A DNA stretch of 64,000 bases from Arenimonas terrae (lineage in GTDB: Bacteria > Pseudomonadota > Gammaproteobacteria > Xanthomonadales > Xanthomonadaceae). Positions 1 to 7,761 of this stretch are shown piece after piece (position 1 is the first letter of the stretch; each line of letters starts with the position of its first letter). Location of the stretch: assembly GCF_006265115.1 (NCBI RefSeq), contig NZ_SMDR01000001.1, forward strand, positions 1,612,001 to 1,676,000, given 5' to 3'. The notes under the pieces are model-generated. The model was not told where the DNA came from. It worked only from the letters and a program-made list of their open reading frames with translations, and searched no databases. The position numbers and the translations under genes are program-made.

Positions 1-569
1 ATCCGGCCGGCACGGGCCGTGCCGCTGAGCTGGCCCAGGTCCACGCCGAGCTCGCGCGCGAACAAGCGCACGGCCGGGCTGGCATGCGGCACCTTGCCGG
101 GCATCAGCGCATCGGCGTCGAAGGCGACCGGCGGCGAACGGGTCGGCGCGACGGCCGCGACCGCGGCATCGGAATGGGCCGCGGCCATCGGCGTCTTCGC
201 CGCGGCCTCCGCCGCCGGACGGGTGTCGGGCGCGGGCAGCGGCTTTTCCGCCGGCGCGGCATCGGGCGCCGGCTTCGCGGCAGATGCCGGCGCGGCGCCG
301 GCTTTGGCGGCGGGCGCGGCCGCACCGGCGACCGGCTCGATCAGCGCCACCACCGAGCCTTCCGACAGCTCGTCACCGATCTTGACCTTGAGCTCGCGCA
401 CGATGCCGTCGAACGGCGCCGGCACTTCCATCGTGGCCTTGTCCGATTCCAGCGTCACCAGGCCCTGGTCCTTCTTCACGGTGTCGCCGGGCTGCACGAG
501 CAGCTCGATCACCGGCACATCCTTGTCGTCGCCGATATCCGGCACCCGCGCTTCCTTCAGCTCGGCCAT
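1..569 (-). CDS. aceF: Dihydrolipoamide acetyltransferase (pyruvate dehydrogenase E2), N-terminal part
   Basis: This is the E2 core of the pyruvate dehydrogenase complex, which transfers acetyl groups from lipoate to coenzyme A in the cytoplasm. The 5' 189 codons are visible and the gene runs off the left edge. Residues 1-80 form a lipoyl domain (start MAELKEARVPDIG) with the lipoylation motif ESDKATMEVP. A long Ala/Pro-rich flexible linker of about 70 residues follows, then the start of the peripheral-subunit-binding domain (MPGKVPHASPAVRLFARELG). The catalytic domain lies outside the window. The ATG at 567-569 is the first in frame and begins the lipoyl fold directly. A 2-oxoglutarate dehydrogenase E2 is less likely because its lipoyl N-terminus differs; an E3 with a fused lipoyl domain is argued against by the subunit-binding domain. 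Confidence 0.9.
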   Translation of the reverse strand, partial: MAELKEARVPDIGDDKDVPVIELLVQPGDTVKKDQGLVTLESDKATMEVPAPFDGIVRELKVKIGDELSEGSVVALIEPVAGAAAPAAKAGAAPASAAKPAPDAAPAEKPLPAPDTRPAAEAAAKTPMAAAHSDAAVAAVAPTRSPPVAFDADALMPGKVPHASPAVRLFARELGVDLGQLSGTARAGR

Positions 570-1059
570 GGTTCCACCTGGATCCCGCGTTAGAGTCTCG
601 GCCCTATTCTCGCCCCGTTGGCCACTGGGGGCCAAGCGCCGCGGTGCGCGGCCACGCCTACGCGGGCGTATTGGCCCGACGGGACAAAAAAAAGACCCTC
701 CGTGGTTCCGGAGGGCTTTGGGGAGCGCAAACGCGGGAGGCGCGCGTGCTGTTCGCGCCTTGGCGGGGTTCGGTGACCAAACCCGAGCGCAAGAGGAATC
801 CTGCCGGGCCCGCGGGAGAAACGCCCGGAACCCGAGAACTTGCGGTGCCAGTGTGGACCAGGGGAATCACCGGCACCTGTGCCATTCGGCCGGTATCGCC
901 CGGCTTGACGAAGCCATGGACCGCGAACCCCGGGACAAGTTCCGCGGGTCGCATGTTCACCTGCCGTCAACGCCGGGCTCACCGCAGCTTGAAGTGCCCC
1001 GGGCCACCCTTTCGCGCCGGTCCGGTCCGGCGCCCCCCGAATCCCAGAGGAGTCCTTCC
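570..1059. other. 490-bp gap without a convincing gene
   Basis: The gap lies between the divergent aceF and barrel genes. Frames across it have atypical composition and no ribosome-binding sites, so I call no protein. It contains the minus-strand terminator at 684-715, so a minus-strand transcript starting somewhere in 720-1000 is plausible. The promoter for the barrel gene must also lie here. Confidence 0.6.
684..715 (-). terminator. Intrinsic terminator reading leftwards, without an obvious upstream gene
   Basis: A 7-bp stem (696-702 with 709-715, six-base loop) is followed on the minus strand by a run of eight T (complement of 686-693). No convincing minus-strand ORF lies to its right before the plus-strand barrel gene at 1060. 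It therefore ends either a small RNA or a leader transcript of aceF. Confidence 0.75.
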
Positions 1060-1671
1060 ATGCCCCGCCTTGCCCTGTCCTGCCTTGCCCTTGCCGCCGC
1101 GCTCGCGTCTCCCGTGGCCGCTGCCGAGGGATTCACCGCCACGCTCGGCTACCAGAACACCGATCCCAAATCCGACAACGGCACGCTCGCGGGCGCCGAT
1201 GCCTCGGTCAACGATGACTGGAGCCTGACCGGCAGCTTCGCCTATGGCTTCAACGACCAGTGGTCGGTGGAACTCTGGAGCGGCCTGGGCAAGTTCCAGC
1301 ACGAGGTTTCGCTGCAGGGGCTGGGCACCGTGGCCACGGTCGAACATCGTCCGACCAGCCTGAGCGTGAATTACCACTTCCTGCCCGAGAGCAAGTTCCG
1401 GCCCTTCGTCGGCGTCGGCTACGGCTGGATCAACGTCAGCGGAGAACAGAGCCGCGGCGCGCTGGCGGGCCTGGGCATCGACGGCGACAACGCCAACGGC
1501 ATCAGCTTCACGCTCGGCGCCGACTACTACGTCACCGACCGCTTCTTCCTGCGCGCCGACGTCCGCCGCCTCGACTTCGACACCGAGGTGACGGTCGAGA
1601 CGCTGGGCAATGTCGGCACCGCCGAAGTCGATCCGCTGGTCTACGGCCTCAGCGCCGGCCTGCGCTTCTAA
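1060..1671 (+). CDS. Outer-membrane beta-barrel protein (OmpA/OmpW-type, 203 aa)
   Basis: This is a small outer-membrane barrel of unknown substrate. Residues 1-21 form a signal peptide ending in AAA. The rest is alternating amphipathic strands (GFTATLGYQN, LSVNYHFLP, PFVGVGYGWINVSG, FFLRADVRRLDF) and it ends in a C-terminal Phe (SAGLRF), the usual BAM recognition signature. The ATG is preceded by AGAGGAG at a good distance. The in-frame sequence upstream of 1060 is not coding-like, so the much longer open frame is rejected. The fold could belong to the OmpW or the outer-membrane-beta-barrel families; the exact family was not resolved. Confidence 0.85.
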   Translation: MPRLALSCLALAAALASPVAAAEGFTATLGYQNTDPKSDNGTLAGADASVNDDWSLTGSFAYGFNDQWSVELWSGLGKFQHEVSLQGLGTVATVEHRPTSLSVNYHFLPESKFRPFVGVGYGWINVSGEQSRGALAGLGIDGDNANGISFTLGADYYVTDRFFLRADVRRLDFDTEVTVETLGNVGTAEVDPLVYGLSAGLRF

Positions 1672-1708
1672 AAAAGGGGGCGGCGCGGCCCCCCGGCCAC
1701 GCCGCCCC
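1671..1708 (-). terminator. Terminator for the EF-hand gene
   Basis: The stem GGGGCGGCG/CGCCGCCCC (1677-1685 with 1700-1708) is followed on the minus strand by six T. It sits between two convergent genes and probably also weakly stops plus-strand transcription. Confidence 0.7.
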
Positions 1709-1725
1709 GCCCCGCACCCGCGGCA

Positions 1726-2235
1726 TCAGCCCTCGCGCGACGCCTGGCGCTCTTCGCGGGCGGCGCGCTTGGCCGCATGCAGCTCCTCGCGGCTCAGTTC
1801 ACCGTCGCCGTTGCTGTCGATGGTGGCGAAGTTGTCGCTCCAGCGCGGCACCTTGCTGCCCAGCTCGGCGCGACTGATGGCGCCGTCGCCATCGTCGTCC
1901 ATGCCCTTGATCAGGCCGCGCTGGTAAGCCATGCCGGCGCGCATGCCGTGGCGGCCCTTGCGCATGTGCTGGCGGGCCTGGGCAATCTCCTGCTTGTCGA
2001 CCTCGCCGTCCTTGTTGGCGTCGATGCGGTCGAAGTGCTTGTTGAAACGTTCGCCGAAAGCCCGGGCTTCGACGCGGTCGAGGCGCCCGTCGCGGTCGGT
2101 GTCGGCCTCGGCGAAACGCGCTTCGGCCTTGGCCTGCCACTCGGCGCGGCGCGCCTCGCGGTCGGCATCGCCGGACTGGGCCAGCGCGAAGCCGCTGGCC
2201 AGGACCAGGGCGGTGCAGAACAGGGGCTTGAACAT
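1726..2235 (-). CDS. Secreted EF-hand calcium-binding protein (169 aa)
   Basis: A periplasmic or secreted calcium-binding protein. A signal peptide of about 20 residues (MFKPLFCTALVLASGFALAQ) precedes four EF-hand loops: DTDRDGRLDRVE, DANKDGEVDKQE, DDDGDGAISRAE and DSNGDGELSREE. All four have acidic residues at the ligand positions and Gly at loop position 6, so calcium binding is likely. GGAGA lies 5 bases before the ATG at 2233-2235. The frame continues upstream without a stop but that part is a shadow of the lipoprotein gene. Its physiological role is unknown; calcium buffering or sensing in the envelope is an inference. Confidence 0.9.
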   Translation of the reverse strand: MFKPLFCTALVLASGFALAQSGDADREARRAEWQAKAEARFAEADTDRDGRLDRVEARAFGERFNKHFDRIDANKDGEVDKQEIAQARQHMRKGRHGMRAGMAYQRGLIKGMDDDGDGAISRAELGSKVPRWSDNFATIDSNGDGELSREELHAAKRAAREERQASREG

Positions 2236-2398
2236 GATCGTCTCCGTAGTGGGCGGTGAAGTCCGCCTGTGCCTGCAAGAACGTCCGGGCCGGACCCGCG
2301 TTGACGCCCATGCCGCGCCGTTCAGCCGCGAGCCGAACTTGCCCGGACGCAGCGGCTGCGGCATGGTCATGCCGCCCCCCCACGCCAGGAGACCGCCG

Positions 2399-3265
2399 AT
2401 GTCCCGCGCCCATCTGCCCCTGCTGCTCGTGATCGCGCTCGCCGGCTGCCGCCAGGACCCGGCGCCGGAACCCGCGCCCGCCGTCGAACCCGCCGTGGCC
2501 GCCGCACCGGCCGAACCCGTCGCCGCACCGGCCGAACCACCCGCTGGCCAGGTGCCGCGCGCCTTCCTCTGCCGCGGCAACGAACCCTTCTGGGCCCTGG
2601 ACATCAGCGCCGGCAGCGCCCTGCTAAAGACCCCCGACGCCGAAACCGCGCTGGCCGGCGAACTCGAGGCCACCGGTACCGGCGCCTTCGCCTTCCGCGG
2701 CGCACCCGAGGACGAGCCGGAAGCGGCGGTGGAAGCGATGATCACGCCCGGCCAGTGTTTCGACTCGATGGCCGACGGCCCCGCCTCGCCCTACAGTGCG
2801 GTCGTGCGCATGGGCGAAGGCCGCGAAGGCAGCGGCTGCTGCAGCGTCGAATTCGGTCTCGACCTCGCCACGGCGCCGGCCTTCGAGGCCTCGGCCAAAC
2901 CCGAGGCGGAATGGACGCGGCACCTGGCCGAACTTTCCGACGCGATCGACCGCTGCGCGCTCGATGCCGGCGTCGCCACCGAAGCCGTCACGGCCGCCTG
3001 GCCGATGAACCGCGGAAAGGCCATGGTGCGGTTGCGCGATGCCGGCAAGGACCGCTTCGACTGCCTGATCGATCTGGAAACCGGCGAGATCGAATCGGTC
3101 GCGCCGGCCGGCGAACCGACCCCCGCCGAACAGGCCGGCCCGCTCTGGCTGCCCGCCGGCGACACGCCGCCGGTGCTCGACTGCGGCAAGGTCGAGCGGG
3201 TGATGGACGTGGGCGACACCGTGCGCGGCTACCTGCACTACACCCAGGGCTGCCCCACCGGCTGA
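2399..3265 (+). CDS. Lipoprotein of the COG3650 type (288 aa)
   Basis: An uncharacterised envelope lipoprotein. The type II signal peptide has the lipobox LAGC at residues 14-17 and is followed by a Pro/Ala/Glu-rich linker of about 35 residues. The core starts at FLCRGNEPFWALDIS, a motif of the COG3650 family, whose members bind no known ligand. A Cys pair (GCCSVEF) and further Cys near the C-terminus suggest disulfides. The start was chosen because the signal peptide begins there; the upstream in-frame sequence is antisense to the EF-hand gene. It is monocistronic and ends at a strong terminator. Confidence 0.8.
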   Translation: MSRAHLPLLLVIALAGCRQDPAPEPAPAVEPAVAAAPAEPVAAPAEPPAGQVPRAFLCRGNEPFWALDISAGSALLKTPDAETALAGELEATGTGAFAFRGAPEDEPEAAVEAMITPGQCFDSMADGPASPYSAVVRMGEGREGSGCCSVEFGLDLATAPAFEASAKPEAEWTRHLAELSDAIDRCALDAGVATEAVTAAWPMNRGKAMVRLRDAGKDRFDCLIDLETGEIESVAPAGEPTPAEQAGPLWLPAGDTPPVLDCGKVERVMDVGDTVRGYLHYTQGCPTG

Positions 3266-3287
3266 GGCCTGCAGACCCGGCAGAACC

Positions 3288-3317
3288 GACGGGCCGCGCA
3301 AGCGGCCCGTCTTGTTT
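3288..3317 (+). terminator. Intrinsic terminator after the lipoprotein gene
   Basis: Perfect 10-bp stem GACGGGCCGC/GCGGCCCGTC with a four-base GCAA loop, followed by TTGTTT. Confidence 0.85.
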
Positions 3318-3522
3318 CCGGGGTGGCCGGAATGCCCGGTTTCCGGCGGGTCCCGCCCGGGCCCGGGACTGCAGCGGCCCGCTGGCTGTCGGAAATCGCC
3401 CCGGACGGTGCATTTGGCCGGATTCACCTCCATAGTGTCGTTTTCGCCACTGCCGGGCCGGTCCGGCCAGCGCGACCCTGTGCCTGCCCCGGGCCCCGGC
3501 CCGATCCGCACGGAGTACGACC

Positions 3523-3951
3523 ATGAAACGTCTGATGCTGACCGCCCTGCTGTCCCTGACCCTGATCGCCCCCGCCGCCCTGGCCGCGGCGCCGGCGGCG
3601 GACGATGCCGTCTTCGTCGAAGGCGCGCGTTACACCGCGGTGCTCAGCCGCGGCGCCAACGCCTGGCGCCTGCTGCCCGCCGCCGGCGGCGAACTGCGGC
3701 TCAACGTCGCCGAGCATTGCCGCGCCGGCCAGGCTCCACCGCGCGGCCTGTGGCTGCTGACCCTGGACGGCCGCGGCCGCCCGCAGCTGGTCGCGCCCTC
3801 GGCGACGCCGCTGCCCGCCGGCCATCCCGGCCATATCCGCCTGGTCGGCTGCGACCAGCCGGTCGCCGCCGGCGACGCCACCCTCGCCCTCCCGCCCGGC
3901 CTGATCGCCTGGCTGCAGCAGAACTCGGGAACCATCTATGTCGCTCACTGA
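3523..3951 (+). CDS. Secreted hypothetical protein (142 aa)
   Basis: I do not recognise this family. Residues 1-22 form a clear signal peptide (MKRLMLTALLSLTLIAPAALAAA). The mature part of about 120 residues holds two Cys (AEHCRAG and LVGCDQP) that could form one disulfide. It ends 14 bases inside the start of the GlxA-type regulator gene, so the two are probably co-transcribed and translationally coupled. No ligand-binding motif is visible. Confidence 0.75.
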   Translation: MKRLMLTALLSLTLIAPAALAAAPAADDAVFVEGARYTAVLSRGANAWRLLPAAGGELRLNVAEHCRAGQAPPRGLWLLTLDGRGRPQLVAPSATPLPAGHPGHIRLVGCDQPVAAGDATLALPPGLIAWLQQNSGTIYVAH

Positions 3952-4960
3952 TACGCACCGCCCGGAAAAGCGCTTCACCATCGGCCTGCTGGCCATGGAC
4001 GGCTGCATCCTCTCCAGCCTGACGGGGCCGATGGACATCCTGCGGGTCGCGCAGAAGCTGGCCGAGGTGCGCGACCCCGCCACGCCCCTGCGCCTGCAGA
4101 CCGTGCTGGTCGGCGCCCGCGGCCAGGGCAGCGTCTCGGGCAGCGGAGGCCTGAGCGTCGGCCCGGTGCGCTCGCCCGACGTGGCGCTGGACCTGCTGCT
4201 GGTGCCCGGCTTCATGCATTCGAGCGCCGAGGACCTGCTCGAGCGCGTGCAGGGCTACGGCCCCGAGATGGAGCTGCTGCGCGCCATGAACCTGCGCGGC
4301 GTCGCGATCGCCGGCAGTTGCTGCGGCACCTTCCTGCTGGCCGAAGCCGGCCTGCTCGACGGCCGCGAAGCCACCACCAGCTGGTGGCTGCACGCGGCCT
4401 TCCGCAAGCGCTACCCGCGGGTGAAGGTGGACATCGAGCGCATGGTGGTCGAAGACGGCAATGTCACCACCACCGGCGCCAGCACCGCGGTGATGAGCTA
4501 CGTGCTGCAGCTGCTCGCCAGCAAGGTCGACCCGGCCCTGGCCCAGCACACCGGCCGCATGATGCTGATCGACCCCGACCGCCAGAGCCAGGCGCCCTAC
4601 ATCAGCCTGGCCCTGACCGAACGCCCGCGCCACTCGCTGTCGGAAAAGGCCGAACATTTCCTGCAGAAGGAGCTGCACCGCGAGCTGAGCATCGGCGAAC
4701 TGGCCGAGGCCTGCGGCACCAGCGAGCGCAGCCTGCTGCGGCACTTCCGCCAGCACTACGGCAACTCGCCGCTGGGCCACATCCAGCACCTGCGGGTCGA
4801 GCGCGCCAAAGCGCTGCTGGAGACGACGCTGCTGAGCTTCGACGAGATCGTCGAGCGCTGCGGCTACAGCGACGCCTCCAGCTTCCGCAAGCTGTTCAAG
4901 CGCGCGACCTCACTCACGCCCGCCGACTACCGCGAGCGCTTCCGGCTGCGGGCGGCCTGA
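3938..4960 (+). CDS. GlxA/FtrA-type AraC-family transcriptional regulator (340 aa)
   Basis: A cytoplasmic transcription factor. Residues about 12-200 form a DJ-1/PfpI (class I glutamine amidotransferase-like) domain with the nucleophile-elbow motif AGSCCGTFLLAEAGLLDGREAT typical of GlxA regulators. Residues about 235-335 form an AraC-type double helix-turn-helix (ELSIGELAEACGTSERSLLRHF and SFDEIVERCGYSDASSFRKLF). The start overlaps the preceding gene by 14 bases. The last 51 bases overlap the convergent acyltransferase gene. The effector is unknown; GlxA relatives control quaternary-amine or amino-acid catabolism, but no catabolic gene is adjacent. Confidence 0.88.
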   Translation: MSLTDTHRPEKRFTIGLLAMDGCILSSLTGPMDILRVAQKLAEVRDPATPLRLQTVLVGARGQGSVSGSGGLSVGPVRSPDVALDLLLVPGFMHSSAEDLLERVQGYGPEMELLRAMNLRGVAIAGSCCGTFLLAEAGLLDGREATTSWWLHAAFRKRYPRVKVDIERMVVEDGNVTTTGASTAVMSYVLQLLASKVDPALAQHTGRMMLIDPDRQSQAPYISLALTERPRHSLSEKAEHFLQKELHRELSIGELAEACGTSERSLLRHFRQHYGNSPLGHIQHLRVERAKALLETTLLSFDEIVERCGYSDASSFRKLFKRATSLTPADYRERFRLRAA

Positions 4961-6097
4961 GCCCGCCCGCCACTTGAGGCCGAACAGCGGCCGCAGCACG
5001 GCCACGCGGCGCACGATCTCGTGGCCCAGCCAGCAGGCCACGATCGTGCCGCCCACCACGAGCAGGGCTTCCAGCGGCGCGCCCAGGTGCATCGGCACCA
5101 GCCAGAACGCGATCAGCACGGTCGCGGTCTGGTGGATCACGTACCAGGGGAACACCGCCTCGCTGGCATAGGGCAGCCAGCGGAACGGTCGGTCCAGCGT
5201 TTGCCGGCTCCAGGCCAGGATGGCCAGCAGCGTGGTCCAGACGAACAGGCCGCGCAGCGCCCGGATCGCCGTCACCGCCGGTTCCGGGAAAACAACGTCG
5301 GACTTCAGCAGCCCGACGTAGACCACCATCATCGCCAGCGCCGCCCACAGCAGCGGCCGGCGCAGCCGCAGCAACTCGTTCCAGAAACCGGCCGAACGCG
5401 CGAACACGTAGCCGTAGAGGAAGACGGTGAAATATTCGGCGTTGCGGAACCAGTCCTCGACGAAGTTGCGGTCGGCGTCGCCGTAGCGCGGCAGCAGCAC
5501 CGTCAGCCAGAGCACCAGCGGCAGCGCCGGCAACAGCACCAGCCGCCACCCGCGCAGCGCCCCGGCCCAGGCCTGGACGCGCCGGCCAGGCCCCGATTCC
5601 AGCAGCGGCAGCAGGGCCGTCAGCGCCAGGGTGTAGAGCCACAGGTAGGCCAGGTACCACAGGTGGTTCCAGGTCAGGTCGTAGCGCCCCGGCTCCAGGC
5701 CCGGCGGAAACGGCTGCAGGCCCCAGTAGCTGAGCATGAAGCTGCCGAAACCCGGCGCCAGGTCGCCGTTGGCCACGCCTTCGCAGTAGGGCTGGACCGG
5801 CACCGTCACCAGCATGCCGAACAGCAGGGGGACGAACAGCCGCCAGGTGCGGGTCAGGGCGAAACGACCCGGCGCCCGCCAGGGCTGGTACAGCCCGATC
5901 GCCAGGCCCGAGACCAGGAACAGCAGGGGCATGCGCCATCGGTTCATGGCCAGCATCGGCCACTGCAGCCAGTCCTGCAGGTAGCTGCTCTTGAGGTGCC
6001 AGTCCCACTCGGCCACGTAGAGCATGGCGCAGTGGTAGGCGATCAGGGACAGCAGGGCGAGGACACGCAGGGCGTCGAGGTCGTGGCGGCGTTCCAT
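4910..6097 (-). CDS. Membrane acyltransferase family 3 / OpgC-like protein (395 aa)
   Basis: An integral inner-membrane acyltransferase that would transfer an acyl or succinyl group to an extracytoplasmic carbohydrate or lipid. The N-terminus (RRHDLDALRVLALLSLIAYHCAML) carries the family's Arg/Asp and the His in the first helix. About ten hydrophobic segments follow (for example LLFLVSGLAIGLY, LFVPLLFGMLVTVPV, WYVIHQTATVLIAFWLV). The C-terminal tail ends over the stop of the GlxA-type gene (51-bp convergent overlap). It is divergent from a membrane LytTR regulator, which is a likely controller. The substrate is not predictable. Confidence 0.85.
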   Translation of the reverse strand: MERRHDLDALRVLALLSLIAYHCAMLYVAEWDWHLKSSYLQDWLQWPMLAMNRWRMPLLFLVSGLAIGLYQPWRAPGRFALTRTWRLFVPLLFGMLVTVPVQPYCEGVANGDLAPGFGSFMLSYWGLQPFPPGLEPGRYDLTWNHLWYLAYLWLYTLALTALLPLLESGPGRRVQAWAGALRGWRLVLLPALPLVLWLTVLLPRYGDADRNFVEDWFRNAEYFTVFLYGYVFARSAGFWNELLRLRRPLLWAALAMMVVYVGLLKSDVVFPEPAVTAIRALRGLFVWTTLLAILAWSRQTLDRPFRWLPYASEAVFPWYVIHQTATVLIAFWLVPMHLGAPLEALLVVGGTIVACWLGHEIVRRVAVLRPLFGLKWRAGSGRPQPEALAVVGGRE

Positions 6098-6181
6098 GGA
6101 GCGCTCCGTGGGAAAGGGCCGCCAGACTGCGGGTGGCGACCCGCAACCGCCCAGCGCCGGGGGATGTCCCGCCCGTCCCCG

Positions 6182-6215
6182 GGGACGAAAGGCGGAACCC
6201 TGGGACGAACCGCGA
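6182..6215. promoter_or_regulatory. Candidate LytTR operator (two direct repeats)
   Basis: Two copies of GGGACGAA followed by a GCG-rich tail start at 6182 and 6202, a 20-base period, in the divergent promoter region of the acyltransferase and LytTR genes. LytTR proteins classically bind direct repeats about two helical turns apart. The match is by spacing and position only. Confidence 0.35.
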
Positions 6216-6249
6216 CCGTCCGCGGCGGCGCGGCGCCTAGAATGACGCC

Positions 6250-7131
6250 ATGACCGACCCCGCCCCGCGTAGACCCTCTGCCTACGAGCGTTACCTGCCG
6301 CATCGGCGCTGGGTCGAGGTCGGCTACTGGGTCTTCTTCGCTCTGCTGGCGGCGGTCGGCAACACGATCACGGTGACGATGGAGATGACACGGGCCGGCC
6401 TGCCCTTCCACCCGGCCGAGCCGGCGATCTGGGAGGGCAGCAGCAATGCCGTGCATCTGCTCCTGGTACCGGCCATGGTCTGGTTCACCCGGCGCTTTCC
6501 ACTGCACCTGGACACCTGGCGCCGGCAGTTGCCCTGGTACGTGCTGGCCAGCGGTGCCTACTGCCTGCTGCATGTGGTCGCGATGGTGGGGGTCCGCAAG
6601 GCGATCTACGCGGCGGCGGGCGAAAGCTACGACTTCGGTGACTGGCCGCGGCAGCTGCTGTACGAGTACATCAAGGACGCCCGGACCTTCCTCGGCGCGG
6701 TGCTGACGATCGAGGCCTACCGTTTCCTTCTGCGCCGGCTGCAGGGCGAAGCGAGCCTGCTCGACGCGCCAGACGACGATGCGCCGCCGGTGGAGCCGGT
6801 GGACCGACCGGAGCGTTTCCTGGTGCGCAAGCTGGGCCGGGAATTCCTGGTGGCCGCAGCCGACATCGAGTCGCTGCAGGCGTCGGGCAATTACGTCAAC
6901 CTGCGGGTGCGCGGGCGGGACTATCCGCTGCGCAGCACGATCGCCGCGCTCGAGGCGCGGCTGGACCCGGCGCGGTTCCAGCGGGTGCACCGCAGCCACA
7001 TCGTCAATCTCGACCACGTCGCCATGATCGAGCCGCTCGACACCGGCGACGCGCGGCTGCATCTCAAGGACGGCAGCACCCTGCCCTGCAGCCGCCGCTA
7101 CCGCTCCGCCCTCCGCGACCGGGCGGTTTAG
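6250..7131 (+). CDS. Membrane-anchored LytTR transcriptional regulator (293 aa)
   Basis: A regulator with an N-terminal membrane domain and a C-terminal LytTR DNA-binding domain. Hydrophobic segments lie at about residues 25-45, 60-80, 95-120 and 140-155. The LytTR domain (about 195-290) shows the hallmark stretches VAAADIESLQASGNYVNLRV, ALEARLDPARFQRVHRSHIV and RYRSALR. It has no receiver domain, so the signal is presumably sensed in the membrane. The ATG at 6250 is the first in frame after the promoter region. Its divergent neighbour is the acyltransferase, the most likely target. The stop codon abuts the first copy of a tandem 66-bp repeat. Confidence 0.88.
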   Translation: MTDPAPRRPSAYERYLPHRRWVEVGYWVFFALLAAVGNTITVTMEMTRAGLPFHPAEPAIWEGSSNAVHLLLVPAMVWFTRRFPLHLDTWRRQLPWYVLASGAYCLLHVVAMVGVRKAIYAAAGESYDFGDWPRQLLYEYIKDARTFLGAVLTIEAYRFLLRRLQGEASLLDAPDDDAPPVEPVDRPERFLVRKLGREFLVAAADIESLQASGNYVNLRVRGRDYPLRSTIAALEARLDPARFQRVHRSHIVNLDHVAMIEPLDTGDARLHLKDGSTLPCSRRYRSALRDRAV

Positions 7132-7262
7132 CCCTTGCGTTCGCAAGCAGGTCAAGTGCTCGAGGGCGGTTGATCCGGCGTGCGCCGCCGCAGACAGCGC
7201 TTGCGTTCGCAAGCAGGTCAAGTACTCGAGGGCGGTTGATCCGGCGTGCGCCGCCGCAGACC
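7131..7262. repeat. Two tandem copies of a 66-bp repeat
   Basis: Copy 1 is 7131-7196 and copy 2 is 7197-7262, with 3 mismatches in 66. Each contains an inverted TTGCGTTCGCAAG core. The first copy starts at the last base of the LytTR stop codon. Confidence 0.9.
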
Positions 7263-7364
7263 AGAGGGGGTGCCTGCCCGCTCGGGCGTGAGCGGCATCC
7301 TGCCCAACTCACGAGCGGCCGTTGCGGGCATCCTACCCTCCACTTCAGGTACCCCCTCTGGTCT
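7258..7364. repeat. Inverted repeat with internal GCATCCT direct repeats
   Basis: Perfect 14-bp arms (7258-7271 and 7351-7364) enclose 79 bases in which GGCATCCTGCCC and GGCATCCTACCC occur as direct repeats. The pattern resembles dispersed intergenic repeats of Xanthomonadales genomes. It has no coding potential. Confidence 0.7.
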
Positions 7365-7568
7365 ACGTCGTCGCCACGACTCACCTTCGCGAGCCGATGG
7401 GACAAGCGCGTGCCCCCGGAAGGCACGGAAGCTCGCAGATTGGGTGGAATCGGCTTCAAGGACAGATCCGGGCGAGCCGCAAGTCAGCGGAGGAAATGCC
7501 AGAAGCCTTTTCCAAGCGAGCTTCTCAAGCTCGATAACCCGGCCCGGACGGTCCGCAGGCCGTCGTGC

Positions 7569-7658
7569 GTGAGGGCTTTTTCCGGGGCTTCGAAAACATG
7601 GACGTTTTCGAAGAGCCTCCATGGATGGATTCACGGCGTTCCCGGAAAAAGCCCTCAC
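7569..7658. repeat. Nested arrowhead inverted repeat
   Basis: The outer arms are 18-bp perfect (7569-7586 with 7641-7658). Nested inside is a 10-bp stem CTTCGAAAAC/GTTTTCGAAG (7588-7597 with 7604-7613, six-base loop). Between the inner stem and the outer right arm sits CCATGGATGG. This looks like a dispersed intergenic palindromic element. Confidence 0.8.
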
Positions 7659-7661
7659 GTA

Positions 7662-7753
7662 CGGCGGCCTATCGCCTAGCGCGAGCCCGGCACAACGACC
7701 TCACACGCGGCGGCCTATCGCCTAGCGCGATCCCGGCACAACAACCTCACACG
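7662..7753. repeat. Two tandem copies of a 46-bp repeat
   Basis: Copies at 7662-7707 and 7708-7753 differ at 2 of 46 positions. They immediately precede the 3' end of the convergent hydroxylase gene. Confidence 0.9.
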
Positions 7754-7761
7754 CAGGGCCC

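Noticed and set aside
19-1059. Long plus-strand frame extending the barrel protein upstream by 347 codons
   Set aside because: It runs antisense to aceF and through the gap; the real start at 1060 has a ribosome-binding site and a signal peptide.
7131-7753. CRISPR array
   Set aside because: Only two tandem copies of each repeat, without spacers or cas genes.
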